DNA of 35,322 bases, taken from the NCBI GenBank assembly GCA_020054325.1, contig JAGVLG010000053.1, positions 1 to 35,322 on the forward strand, in the 5' to 3' direction. Under the pieces are notes generated by a model. It searched no databases. It had not been told where the DNA came from and was given only the letters and a program-made list of their open reading frames with translations. Both the position numbers and the translations under genes were made by a program. The stretch comes from Gammaproteobacteria bacterium (GTDB taxonomy: Bacteria > Pseudomonadota > Gammaproteobacteria > UBA6186 > Azoamicaceae). Of the stretch, positions 9,422-19,500 are shown one piece after another; the first letter of the stretch is position 1, and each line of letters begins with the position of its first letter.

Positions 9422-9802
9422 ATGAAAAAACACCACAATAAAGTTATTCAACTAATAATTGTCTGTGCTGCTTTGAATTTAGCAGCTGGGAATGCTTTTG
9501 CTAAAAATGATAAAACCCTCGATTTCCGCAATCAAAAGAAAACGCTTGAAATTGCCAAAATGCAAGATTTTCACCTACAAAATGCTAAATATAAAATTGC
9601 ACAACAACAATTATCCTACGCATGGGGCGATCTTGCTTATGTATTATGTAAAATCCCCAATCATCATATCGCATTACAAGAAATGTTGAAAATCGCACCA
9701 CAAATTCATAAAGAAGAAGAATTACGCAAATATTTTGAAAAAGCTATACGCTTATTTCCAGACGATCAAGAATTACAGGCTATGTATCGCTCGATAAAAT
9801 AA
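9422..9802 (+). CDS. Small exported protein of unknown function
   Basis: This is a 126-residue protein with a good signal peptide: a basic MKKHHNK start, hydrophobic VIQLIIVCAALNLAAG, and a likely cut after AFA near residue 27. The mature part is helical and polar. Its second half, with IALQEMLKIAPQ, LRKYFEKAIRLFPDDQELQ, looks like one or two TPR-like helix pairs, though too few for certainty. It is probably periplasmic. The gene stands alone between the divergent ald and the convergent pgi. No function can be given. Confidence 0.75.
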   Translation: MKKHHNKVIQLIIVCAALNLAAGNAFAKNDKTLDFRNQKKTLEIAKMQDFHLQNAKYKIAQQQLSYAWGDLAYVLCKIPNHHIALQEMLKIAPQIHKEEELRKYFEKAIRLFPDDQELQAMYRSIK

Positions 9803-9815
9803 AAAACCGCGCCAA

Positions 9816-11330
9816 TCAGCGCTCAAAAAAATGTTGTAATAATCCCGCTGTTGAGGCATCGAGATTTTTTAAATCTCTCTTTTCAATAATCTGTAAAACA
9901 TCTTTAATTAGATCTTTACCAAGTTGTACGCCCCATTGATCAAACGATTGAATTTGCCAAATTATACCTTGTACAAATACTTTATGTTCATATAACGCAA
10001 TTATGCTGCCTAAAATTTCTGGGGTCATTTTATCAAACATAATTGTAGTACTAGGGCGATTTCCTTTGCATAACTTGTATGTTTCTGCAGCGCTTCTGCC
10101 TAGCATTAATGCCTGACTTTGCCCTAAGCAACTTGCTACTAGTAGATCTTGTAATTCTTGTGAACCTGTGACGCTGCTTTTTGCAACAAGGAAATCCACT
10201 GGAACTATTTGCGTACCTTGATGCAACATCTGCATATAAGCATGCTGACCATTACAACCAACCCCACCCCAAATTACTGGCGCAGTTTGATAGTTTACAA
10301 AATCGCCGTTATTTGCAGCGGATTTACCATTACTTTCCATTTCTAACTGTTGTAAGTATGCAGGCAATAATTGCAGACCATCAGTATATGGTTTAATTGC
10401 CAAGGTATGATACGCATTGAAATTTATATTCCATACTCCAACAAGCGCCATTAAAACTGGTAAGTTGTTGGTAAACGGTGCGGTACGAAAATGTTGATCC
10501 ATAGCATGCGCACCAGCTAAAAACTTTTCAAAATTATGCATTCCTATCGCAATTGCAATTGGTAAACCAACCGCTGACCAAACTGAATAACGGCCGCCAA
10601 CCCAATCCCAAAATTCAAAGATATTATCTGGACTAATACCATATTCTAACGCAGCTTTTTTATTAGCTGTAACAGCAACTAATTGCTGCGCTACTGTTGC
10701 AACATGCTGCTGCATCCAATTTTTAACTAGCTTGGCATTCGCTAAAGTTTCAATTGTAGTAAAAGTTTTGGAATTAATGATACAAAGCGTAGTATGGGGG
10801 TTTAAACATTGTAATAAAGTATTGATTGTATCGCCATCAACATTAGCTACAAAATGCAAACGTCGATCGGTCTGTTTGTATGGCTGTAATGCTTCACACA
10901 CCAAGCGTGGGCCTAAATCTGAGCCACCGATACCTAAAACAATAATGTCGGTAAATTTACTGCTATGCAAATAATCAATAAAACTACCCATCTGCGCTAA
11001 AACTCGTTTAACTTCAGGTTTATGCGCTTGCGGATGGCGTAATTGTGTATGCAATGCTGCACGTTGTTCCGTTTTATTTACCAGCGCACCATTGAAGAGA
11101 TCTTCAATCGATTGCGATAATTGCGCTTCTTGGGCTAAATCACTAAGTAATTTTATGGTTTGCGTATTGATTTTTTGTTTGGAAAAATCGCACAACAAAT
11201 CGCAATGTTTAAAGGATAATTCATGAAAACGCTGTTTATTTGAAGCAAACATCTCCGCTAGAGAAATCGGGCTTAATTCAATCTGATGTTGTTGTAGTGT
11301 TAGCCAGGCGCTAGATTTATCGATAGTCAT
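9816..11330 (-). CDS. pgi: Glucose-6-phosphate isomerase
   Basis: Pgi interconverts glucose-6-phosphate and fructose-6-phosphate. Conserved blocks are IVLGIGGSDLGPRLVCEAL (phosphate site), SKTFTTIETLANA, GGRYSVWSAVGLPIAIAIG and the catalytic signature MESNGKSA. GVQLGKDLIKDVL near the C-terminus carries the catalytic lysine. At 504 residues it is shorter than the 549 of E. coli but within the family range. It is on the same strand as the UhpC-like importer, separated by the divergent ald/small-gene promoter region. Together they would feed imported glucose-6-phosphate into glycolysis. Confidence 0.96.
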   Translation of the reverse strand: MTIDKSSAWLTLQQHQIELSPISLAEMFASNKQRFHELSFKHCDLLCDFSKQKINTQTIKLLSDLAQEAQLSQSIEDLFNGALVNKTEQRAALHTQLRHPQAHKPEVKRVLAQMGSFIDYLHSSKFTDIIVLGIGGSDLGPRLVCEALQPYKQTDRRLHFVANVDGDTINTLLQCLNPHTTLCIINSKTFTTIETLANAKLVKNWMQQHVATVAQQLVAVTANKKAALEYGISPDNIFEFWDWVGGRYSVWSAVGLPIAIAIGMHNFEKFLAGAHAMDQHFRTAPFTNNLPVLMALVGVWNINFNAYHTLAIKPYTDGLQLLPAYLQQLEMESNGKSAANNGDFVNYQTAPVIWGGVGCNGQHAYMQMLHQGTQIVPVDFLVAKSSVTGSQELQDLLVASCLGQSQALMLGRSAAETYKLCKGNRPSTTIMFDKMTPEILGSIIALYEHKVFVQGIIWQIQSFDQWGVQLGKDLIKDVLQIIEKRDLKNLDASTAGLLQHFFER

Positions 11331-11411
11331 TTTGCAAAACCATAGTTCATTTAACTCGCGCTATTTTAGCAAAAGGCTAACTAAATGTATATGATCTAGT
11401 TGTAAGCACAC

Positions 11412-12560
11412 TCATTTGGCTGTAGCTAAAATTAGCATTCCCAATACTGCAGAGCAAATTGAGGCCATAAAAACAGCTGCTTTTACCAGGTCATTATATT
11501 CTGGTCCGCCGCTTTCAAAAGCCAAGATTCCTATAAAGAGACTCATAGTGAAACCAATACCGCACAATACTGATGCGCCATACATCTTCCGCCAGCTAAC
11601 ATTATGCGGTAAACGGCATACCTTAAACCTATGTAATAGGAAGGTAATGCCAAATATACCCAACTGCTTACCTATAAATAAACCTAATATAATTCCTAAT
11701 GCTAATGGTTGTAATAAGTCGCGTAAATCTAAATGATCTAGATCAATTCCAGTGTTCACAAAGGCGAAAATTGGCATTATCAAAAAGCCAACGATAGGAT
11801 GAAATAGATCCTTCAATTTATCAACCAGGTTTTTATGGTGTTCATCCGGATCATATGGGATGGTTGCAGCTAACAAGACTCCAGCAATAGAGGCATGTAC
11901 CCCAGAGCCTAAAACGCAAACCCACAATACTAATCCTAGGAATAAATACGGCGTAGCCTTAACAACCCCAGAATAATTGAGCATCACCAAAATTCCAATT
12001 ATTGATGCAGAAGCAAGTGCAGCAAAATGTGATAGCTCACCAGCATAAAACAAAGCAATAATCAGGACTGCTATAACGTCGTCTATTATTGAGAGCATAA
12101 TAAGTAACATGCGCAAACCGCGTGGGATTTTATCGCCAAGTAAAGACAGCAGCCCTACCACAAATGCCGTGTCGATTGCGGTCGGGATAGCCCAACCGCG
12201 CATGTTGATTGGATTATTGAAATTAAATGCAGTGTATATTAACGCCGGAACCATAACCCCAGCTATAGCTGCAGATAATGGCAACGTTAGTTGCTGCTTT
12301 AGCTTTGCTCCATGCCCATACAAATAACTTTTCATCTCTAGACCAACCAAGAAGAAAAAAATTGCTATCAGGCCATCGTTAACCCAAAAAATAAGAGGCT
12401 TAGCATAACTGAAAGTAGGCACTGCAAAAGTTATTGGAAAACTTACAAATGAATCATAAAAACCTTCCCAAGCCGAGTTTTTAAGGAAAAATCCAAGTAT
12501 GGCTGTTGCTAGCAATAACAAGCCACTGGCTGTATCTATATTTATCGCACTTTTAGACAT
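11412..12560 (-). CDS. nhaA: Na+/H+ antiporter NhaA
   Basis: NhaA exchanges sodium for protons across the inner membrane and handles pH and salt stress. About 382 residues form a dozen helices. The ion-site aspartates are visible in IPTAIDTAFVVGLLSLLGD and LLIMLSIIDDVIAVLIIALF, which correspond to Asp133 and Asp163/164 of E. coli. FFFLVGLEMKSYLYG near residue 70 is also typical. An in-frame ATG exists at 12566, but ATG 12560 (MSKSAINIDTASG) has AGGG 6 nt upstream. It stands between pcnB and pgi on the same strand. Confidence 0.95.
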   Translation of the reverse strand: MSKSAINIDTASGLLLLATAILGFFLKNSAWEGFYDSFVSFPITFAVPTFSYAKPLIFWVNDGLIAIFFFLVGLEMKSYLYGHGAKLKQQLTLPLSAAIAGVMVPALIYTAFNFNNPINMRGWAIPTAIDTAFVVGLLSLLGDKIPRGLRMLLIMLSIIDDVIAVLIIALFYAGELSHFAALASASIIGILVMLNYSGVVKATPYLFLGLVLWVCVLGSGVHASIAGVLLAATIPYDPDEHHKNLVDKLKDLFHPIVGFLIMPIFAFVNTGIDLDHLDLRDLLQPLALGIILGLFIGKQLGIFGITFLLHRFKVCRLPHNVSWRKMYGASVLCGIGFTMSLFIGILAFESGGPEYNDLVKAAVFMASICSAVLGMLILATAK

Positions 12561-12644
12561 ATTCATCCCTGAACGTAGGTATTAATTATCCATATCACCA
12601 TATTATAGCATGTAGATACTAAGGCTTGTGGGCTGTTGCACTAT

Positions 12645-13964
12645 CTAATTCGAGGCAGCAGTTTTTGTTTTAGGTTTAGACTTCTTACGTATCTTGCGCT
12701 TACCTTGTCCATTCTGCGTGGTTAATTTTTCGCGCGTAGCCTCATCACCATCAACATAAGAGCGCCACCAATTGGCAAGATCTATAATATGTTTGTCACC
12801 AAGGCAAGCGCGTAATTGTAAAAAATCATAGGCAGCCCTAAATTTAGCAAGTCCAAATAATTGTGCTGCATTTTTTGAAGTACGCTTGCGTTCTAGTCGA
12901 TTTTGTAAATCCCACATATCTCGTGCCATGCTGGTATAACGCCGCGGAATCGACATAACTTTCTGCTGCTCACTTAGAATTTTATCCATCGCCTGATGAA
13001 ATGCAATATATTCTAACATTCCATCTTTTATGTATTGTTTGCTGCGTTCACATACTGCTTTCCACAACAATACAGCAATTAAAAAACTCGGGGCAATTGA
13101 CTTATCTTCAGCGTAACGCACATCAGTATTTTTTAAGCCAGTCTCAATAAATCTTAAATTATTCGGATCATCTAGATATTTAGCAGCAGCGGGAAACAAG
13201 CGCTCAAATAAATTATATTCGCAAAGCATTTTGAAAGTAGCAAAGGCATGACCTTGCAAAAATAATTTTGAATACTCTTCAAATAATCGCGCTGCTGGAA
13301 CGTGTGCTAACATTGGTGCCAAATTACGAATTGGTTTAGCAGTTGCGCTGTGCAAATGGAATTGCAATTTAACCGCAAAACGTATTGCACGTAGCATACG
13401 CACCGGATCTTCACGATATCTTAACTCAGGGTCGCCAATTAATTTCAAACGCCGTTTCTTAATATCTTCAAGTGCGTCTACATAATCAACCAGCGAAAAA
13501 TCAGCGATATTGTAATATAAGGCATTTGCAGTAAAATCGCGCCGCACCACATCCTCTTCTATGGTGCCAAAGTCGTTGTGGCGCAGAATCATACCCTGTG
13601 CGCTTTGAATAGTGGTTTCTGATTGCTGCGCTCTAAAGGTCGCAACTTCAATTATCTCACGGCCAAAATGTACATGAGCCAATCTAAAACGTCGTCCAAT
13701 TAGGCGGCAGTTATTAAAAAGCTCTTGAATTTGCTCTGGTTCGGCATTAGTAGCTATATCAAAGTCTTTGGGTTGCTTACCAACTAGCAAGTCGCGAATA
13801 CAACCACCGACCAGGTATGCACTAAAGCCAGCGTTGTTGAGACGATACAGCACCTTGAGAGCATTTTTACTAATATTTTGACGACTAATACCATGCGCTG
13901 CCCGAGGTACGATTTTTTCGTTAAGCCCGTCTTTTTTAAACCATTTAAGCAACTTACTTATCAT
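12645..13964 (-). CDS. pcnB: Poly(A) polymerase I
   Basis: PcnB adds 3' poly(A) tails to RNA, which promotes decay. The class II nucleotidyltransferase head has AYLVGGCIRDLLVGKQP and then KDFDIATNAEP with the metal-binding DxD. FGREIIEVATFR and the RRDFTANALYYN block follow. RYREDPVRMLRAIRFAVKL marks PcnB/CCA enzymes. The length (439) and the basic tail KRKIRKKSKPKTKT, an RNA-binding feature of PcnB, favour poly(A) polymerase over CCA transferase. It is divergent from the pilin genes. No strong ribosome site is seen. Confidence 0.93.
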   Translation of the reverse strand: MISKLLKWFKKDGLNEKIVPRAAHGISRQNISKNALKVLYRLNNAGFSAYLVGGCIRDLLVGKQPKDFDIATNAEPEQIQELFNNCRLIGRRFRLAHVHFGREIIEVATFRAQQSETTIQSAQGMILRHNDFGTIEEDVVRRDFTANALYYNIADFSLVDYVDALEDIKKRRLKLIGDPELRYREDPVRMLRAIRFAVKLQFHLHSATAKPIRNLAPMLAHVPAARLFEEYSKLFLQGHAFATFKMLCEYNLFERLFPAAAKYLDDPNNLRFIETGLKNTDVRYAEDKSIAPSFLIAVLLWKAVCERSKQYIKDGMLEYIAFHQAMDKILSEQQKVMSIPRRYTSMARDMWDLQNRLERKRTSKNAAQLFGLAKFRAAYDFLQLRACLGDKHIIDLANWWRSYVDGDEATREKLTTQNGQGKRKIRKKSKPKTKTAASN

Positions 13965-14036
13965 TATTGTAAGGTTGTCCTATCAAAAAAAGGTATATAG
14001 TACCACGTTTTTTACGGTTAGGTTTATAATTAGGTA

Positions 14037-14507
14037 ATGCAAACACAACGCGCTTTTAGCATGCTTGAATTGATTACTGTAGTGGCTATCATAGCCATTT
14101 TAGCTGCATTGTCTATTCCAGCCTATTTACAACACGTGACAGCTACCAAAATTAGCTCTCTGTGGCAATTAGCTGAGCCGGCCAAGCTTTATGTCGAAAG
14201 CCAGTATCTAAAAAATAATATTAACGTTAATGCCTTAGTAGTAAATTCTGGCACCACTGATTTTACCAGCGCAGACTCTAGCCTTGTAAAATGCATTACT
14301 ATCCAAAATGGAGTAATTTCTGTAGTAGGTAACCCCGATAGTTTTTTTGGCAATACCTACTGGGTTGCTTGGAGTCCAAGTGTAAGCTCAGGCATGATAA
14401 CCTGGTCGTGTAGCTATCCCGCTGCGGCCCAACAATATATGGCTACATCAGTTACCAACTGCACTCCTGGCTCACCGCAATTTGCAAGCGATGCTGCATG
14501 TAATTAG
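14037..14507 (+). CDS. Type IV pilin-like protein, first of a tandem pair
   Basis: This is a 156-residue type IV prepilin. After a six-residue leader MQTQRA comes FSMLELITVVAIIAILAALS, with Glu at +5 and a long hydrophobic helix, as in PilA/PilE. The residue before the cut is Ala instead of the usual Gly. Two cysteines near the C-terminus (NCTPGSPQFASDAACN) could close the D-loop. A TATAAT at 14025-14030 ends only 6 nt before the ATG and no good ribosome site is present, so the mRNA may be leaderless. A minor pilin or pseudopilin is possible. It is followed after 8 nt by a paralogue. Confidence 0.85.
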   Translation: MQTQRAFSMLELITVVAIIAILAALSIPAYLQHVTATKISSLWQLAEPAKLYVESQYLKNNINVNALVVNSGTTDFTSADSSLVKCITIQNGVISVVGNPDSFFGNTYWVAWSPSVSSGMITWSCSYPAAAQQYMATSVTNCTPGSPQFASDAACN

Positions 14508-14515
14508 GATTTAAT

Positions 14516-14944
14516 ATGCGTAATAATGGATTTACTTTAGTTGAATTATTAGTCACAATTGCGATAGCAGCGATCCTTGCGGTTTATGCTGTTTCTTCAT
14601 ACAGCAAATATCGAATTCGCGCTAAATTTGCTTTAATGGTTGCAGCGGCAACACCAGCAAAACTGGCAGTACAGAACGATTATTTTAACCAGGGTTACAC
14701 ATTTGCCAATGCAGACTATACCGCAGGCAGCCAACCATTTGTTACACCCGCTTCAGATATAATATCCAGTATCGCTATAACTAACGGCATTATAACAGTT
14801 ACTGGTAACAGCAATGTCCTAGGCGGCAGATCAATTGTAATTCAATTTACCCCTAGTGTTAGTAATAACGAAGTTAATTGGACCTGCGCTACGGATAGCG
14901 CATTCTTCGACTTTGCACCGACAGATTGTCAAAATAGTTTATGA
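14516..14944 (+). CDS. Type IV pilin-like protein, second of a tandem pair
   Basis: This is a 142-residue prepilin with a canonical cut site MRNNG/FTLVELLVTIAIAAIL, Glu at +5, and C-terminal cysteines in WTCATDSAFFDFAPTDCQ. The C-terminal half resembles the upstream gene (ITVTGNSNVLGG and FTPSVSNNEVNWTC against ISVVGNPDSFFG and WSPSVSSGMITWSC), so the two are paralogues from a local duplication. AGGA about 6 nt upstream of ATG 14516 is a fair ribosome site. Its stop overlaps the end of the convergent transporter gene by 6 nt. No other pilus genes are nearby. Confidence 0.88.
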   Translation: MRNNGFTLVELLVTIAIAAILAVYAVSSYSKYRIRAKFALMVAAATPAKLAVQNDYFNQGYTFANADYTAGSQPFVTPASDIISSIAITNGIITVTGNSNVLGGRSIVIQFTPSVSNNEVNWTCATDSAFFDFAPTDCQNSL

Positions 14945-16336
14945 CTTGCGCGCACGCTTGTGAATGAAAAATGCCGGGGCACAAAACAAAATTACACCAA
15001 AAACTAATAACAGTTTGTAAGTCATCGGATCACCTGTAATAATTTGTGATGGTGGCACGAATCCAAGGCACATCGCCACAAAACTAGTGATCCCGCCTAT
15101 TGCTGCAACAACCCACATACCGATATTACCAAATGGGATTTTATAAGGACGGTGGACGTTCGGTTTCTTATAACGTAAATAAATTGCTGCCGTGAACATC
15201 AACACATACATCAATAATGCCAAAATTGCAGTTAATTGCGTTAATAAGAAATACGCAGTTTCAATGGTTGGTAGTAGTATGTACAACAATGAAAGTAGTG
15301 ACACAACTACACCCTGTAGCGTCAAAATAGTAACTGGGACACCCTTAGAGTTAGTCTTTGCAAAAATCTTTGGCAAATTATCTTCTTGAGCGGCAACTAA
15401 TAGCCCCTTGGTAGGGCCTATAATCCACGCAGCAATACTACCTACAGAGCCAATAATGATTGCTACTGCTATGCCGGGTAACATCCAAGGAATGTTAAGG
15501 CCCGCAAAAAAGAAATTAAACGCCTGTACCACTCCAGTAACAATATTCAACTCTTTATTAGGAACTACAATTGCAACTGCTAAAGAAGCAAACAACAGTG
15601 TCGCCAAAATAATTACACAAGAATACTTCAGCGCAGTAGGATAGTCGCTTTTTGGATTACGAACTTCTTGAGCGTGTACCGCCGACATCTCTAAGCCCAT
15701 AAGACCAAAAATAATTGTAGTTATTAAGGCGAGATCTTCAAACCCAGAAAGTTTTGGAATTATTGCTTGCATACTAAATTCTATTTGCGATACCCCATGA
15801 TCACCATACAACCACCAAGCGCCTAAACCAATAATACCAATCATGGGGCCTAAGGTCCCAGCTATTGAGCACACCGCGCTAATCCAGCTCGAAACTTCCA
15901 TACCAAAGAAATTACCAACAGTTGCTGACCAAAATACTGCCAATACAATTAAGACTGTAAGCCAAGGATTAGCAGCGGCTTCGGGATCAACTAAGTAAAA
16001 GAAAATTAAAGCTATAGTGGCTAGAATTGCTGGATACCAAACTAAGTTATATACCCACTGCAACCAAATCACCAAAAATCCAATCTTATGTCCAAAAGCC
16101 TCACGCACCCAGACATATATACCGCCATTTTTGGGCCAGGTAGTTGCTAGCTCTGCAGTTACCAAGGCTACCGGAATAAAAAATATCAAGGCTAGAATAA
16201 TGTAATAAAGGATTAATGGTGCACCAAATTTGGCGCTCAAGGGCAGAGTACGTAAGCTATCTACCGCTATCACATTAATCATAACTAAAGAAAATACACT
16301 TAACACGCGGTTAGACGATGGTGCTGAGATTGCCAT
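14939..16336 (-). CDS. APC-family amino acid antiporter (GadC-like)
   Basis: This 465-residue protein with about twelve helices is from the amino acid-polyamine-organocation superfamily. The opening VFSLVMINVIAVDSLRTLPL and AELATTWPKNGGIYVWVREAFG match the glutamate:GABA antiporter (GadC/YjeM) branch. FGLMGLEMSAVHAQEVRNPK and GPTKGLLVAAQEDNLPKIF are typical later blocks. The substrate cannot be read from the sequence; amino acid uptake from the host is likely. The 3' end overlaps pilin 2 on the other strand by 6 nt. A MITE-like repeat lies just upstream. Confidence 0.88.
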   Translation of the reverse strand: MAISAPSSNRVLSVFSLVMINVIAVDSLRTLPLSAKFGAPLILYYIILALIFFIPVALVTAELATTWPKNGGIYVWVREAFGHKIGFLVIWLQWVYNLVWYPAILATIALIFFYLVDPEAAANPWLTVLIVLAVFWSATVGNFFGMEVSSWISAVCSIAGTLGPMIGIIGLGAWWLYGDHGVSQIEFSMQAIIPKLSGFEDLALITTIIFGLMGLEMSAVHAQEVRNPKSDYPTALKYSCVIILATLLFASLAVAIVVPNKELNIVTGVVQAFNFFFAGLNIPWMLPGIAVAIIIGSVGSIAAWIIGPTKGLLVAAQEDNLPKIFAKTNSKGVPVTILTLQGVVVSLLSLLYILLPTIETAYFLLTQLTAILALLMYVLMFTAAIYLRYKKPNVHRPYKIPFGNIGMWVVAAIGGITSFVAMCLGFVPPSQIITGDPMTYKLLLVFGVILFCAPAFFIHKRARKS

Positions 16337-16387
16337 TTACTTATATTGCCCTTACGTTTGCAAACTAACTGAATTATTTAATAATTA

Positions 16388-16529
16388 GGGGCTGTTGACA
16401 CTTCGCTAGGGCGTGTTAGAAAGCGTTGATTTTTGAGCATCGCAGCGCAGTTTACATACAAGTAAATGAGCAGCGAAGCACAAAAAATCAACGCTTTACG
16501 GCCGCCATAGTAGAAATGTCAACTGCCCC
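16388..16529. repeat. MITE-like 142-bp inverted repeat
   Basis: The outer arms GGGGCTGTTGACA (16388-16400) and TGTCAACTGCCCC (16517-16529) match at 12 of 13 positions when inverted. Inner arms AAAGCGTTGATTTTT (16420-16434) and AAAAATCAACGCTTT (16483-16497) match perfectly, and TTTAC-6-GTAAA sits at the centre (16451-16466). There is no coding capacity and no clear target duplication. The RNA could fold into one long stem. The motif TTTACATACAAGTAAATGAG feels familiar from repeats in Legionella-type genomes, but I cannot verify this. Confidence 0.75.
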
Positions 16530-16532
16530 GCA

Positions 16533-19500
16533 TCATTTTACACTGTTTTGGTTGGTTATATCAAATGTTGATTGCGGCGATGTTGATTGCGAGTGATCTG
16601 TGCCAATAAGCATATAAACCGCTGGCACCACGAATAGGGTAAACAAAGTACCTATGGATAATCCAGTGGTAATGACTAAGCCCATATCAAAGCGCGATAC
16701 AGCTCCAGCGCCTGTTGCAAGTAGTAATGGCACAACACCCAATACCATAGCTGCGGTCGTCATTAAAATCGGTCTTAAACGCACTGAACAAGCCTCTTCA
16801 ATTGCAGCGCGCTTTGTTAAACCTTGCGCCTGGAGCTCGTTGGCAAACTCTACAATCAGAATACCATGCTTACTTACTAAGCCCATTAGTGTTACCAAGC
16901 CTACCTGGGTATAAATATTCAAAGTACTGCCACCAACCCCTACACAGATAAATAGCAATGCACCAGCAATAGACATCGGTACTGAAACTAGAATAATAAA
17001 AGGATCACGAAAACTTTCAAATTGCGCAGCTAATGCTAAATAGATGATTATAACTGCAAATAAAAAGGTTAATAAAAAGCCGCTTGACTCATTGATATAT
17101 TGCCGCGATTGCCCTGCATAATCTATAGAATAGCCCTGTGGTAGAATTTGCTGCGCTAATTGCTTCATCTTTTCAAGCGCTTCTCCCATACTAACCCCTG
17201 GCAATAGTACCCCTGAAATCGTAGCAGAATTTAATTGTTGAAAGTGGTTAATAGATTGTGGCACCATTTTCATTTCGATCTGCGCTATTGTAGATAGTTG
17301 CACTGCATTCCCGGACGCGGTACGTATATAATAATTTTCTAGCTGATCTATGTTTAAACGAAATTGCTGCTGCACTTGAGGTATTACTTTATAGGAGCGG
17401 CCATCTAAACTAAAATAATTTACATAACCACCTCCTAGCATTGCAGAAAGCGCAGCTCCAACATCCGTCATAGTTAAACCTAGTTGCGCAGTTTTGTCGC
17501 GATCAATTTCAAATGATGCTTGCGGACTATCAATTTTTAGATCCTTATCTATGAACATAAACATGCCAGTTTTTTGTACAGTTTGCATAAACTCATCTGC
17601 AACTTCATTTAGGCGCATAAAGGGATCTGTAGTTTGCAATACAAATTGAATCGGCAAACCCGTACTTCCAGGTAATGGTGGTGGTTGGAAAACTGCTGCA
17701 CGGATTCCGGCAACCTTGGCAATATCTTGGGAAACTATAGGCTCTAGTTGTTGGGCAGTACGTTTTCGCTCATCCCATGGTTTTAATACCATACCGGCAA
17801 TTGATTCACCAGGCATGTCTAACTGAAATACATGATCTGTTTCCGGATACTTAGAAAAAATATCATATACTTGTTTTGAATATAATTGTCGCTGCTGCAA
17901 AGTTGAATTTGGAGCTGAGCTTGAAAAGGCAATAATTATGCCCTGATCTTCTTGTGGCGCCAGCTCTTGACTCGAATTTGCATACAAATAAAAAATACTT
18001 GCAAAAATTATAATCGCAAATAAAATTGTAACTGGCATGTAATCCAAACTGTGCGACAAGCGTAATTGATAGGATTTACGTAACCTCTCAAATGTTCTAT
18101 CGATAAATCCCGGAGCGCCAGTATGCGGTTTTAACCATTGATGACATAACATTGGAGTCAAAGTTAATGCCACAATCGCCGAAACTGTGACAGCACCCAC
18201 TAATGTAAATGCAAATTCTGTAAATAATGCCCCTGTTAAACCACCTTGAAATCCAATTGGCACATACACCGCAAGCAGTACAATTGTCATAGCAATAATT
18301 GGATTGCCCAGTTCACGCGCAGCTAAAATTGCAGCATCAAACGTAGACTTGCCTTCTTCTAAATGTCGATTAACGTTTTCTACCACAATAATCGCATCAT
18401 CTACCACTAAACCAATTGCTAATACTAAGGCTAATAATGTTAAAAGATTAATACTAAAACCAAATGCCAGCATAAAAATGAAAGCACCCACTAATGAAAG
18501 CGGTATAGCAACGATCGGAATTAATACCGAACGTATATTGGCTAAGAAAATAAAAATGACAAATGTTACTATGAATAAAGCTTCAATTAAAGTGCTGATT
18601 ACCTCATTAATGGAGCTGTCTACAAATTTAGTAGCATCGTAAACAATCTTACCATTAATACCTTCCGGCAACTGCTTTTCAATTTCTGGAAAAATATTAC
18701 GAACCTTTTTGATAACTTCTAGTAAATTTGCACCAGGTGCAGTTTTAATCCCAATATATACAGCCTTTTCACCATCAAAGGATACTTGCGATTCGTAATC
18801 ATCAGCACCTAGCGTAACAGTTGCCACATCTTGTAACCGTACTAATGCATCGCCCTTTTGCTTGATTACTAATTCTTTAAACTCATCTAGCGAATGTAAA
18901 TTGGTAGAGGCTGTTAAGCTTACTTGTACCATCTGTCCTTTAGTATTACCTAAGCCAGAAATATAGTTATTGGCGCGTAAAGCCATATTAATATCAGCTG
19001 CAGTTAAATCGTAAGCTGCTAGTTTCAATGGATCTAACCAAGCGCGTAACGCAAAATTTTGCGCGCCTAATATTTCTGCAGTTTGCACCCCTTCTATCGA
19101 TTGTAACTTTGGCTGTACCACCCGTAATAAATAGTCAGTGATATTATTAGGTGGTAATACCTTACTATTAAACCCAATATACATGGAATCAATAGTCTCT
19201 CCGACAGCTACCGTAATTACTGGTTCTTGAGCTTCTATCGGCAAACTATTTTTAACTGATGCTACCTTAGTACTTATTTCTGTCAAACATTTATTAGCAT
19301 CGTAGTTTAAGCGTAAATTTGCGGTAATAATACTAACACTGGTTTTACTAGTTGAAGTTAAATAATCGATACCATTTGCCTGCGCAATGGCAGATTCTAA
19401 TGGTGTAGTAATAAACCCAGCAATAACATCAGCATCAGCTCCATAATACGTGGTGCTTACAGTTACAACTGCATTTTCTGTGCGTGGGTACTGTAATACC

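Noticed and set aside
9800-9835. GCGC-TGATTG-GCGC followed by T residues as a pgi terminator
   Set aside because: The stem has only four base pairs and overlaps the pgi stop; too weak to list.
12626-12643. GGGCTGTTGCAC near the pcnB stop as a remnant of the 16388 repeat
   Set aside because: Only about ten bases match one arm and no second arm is present.
13985-14013. A-run, GGTA-TATAG-TACC, T-run structure between pcnB and pilin 1
   Set aside because: It lies between divergent genes where no terminator is needed, and the short interrupted stem may be chance in AT-rich DNA.
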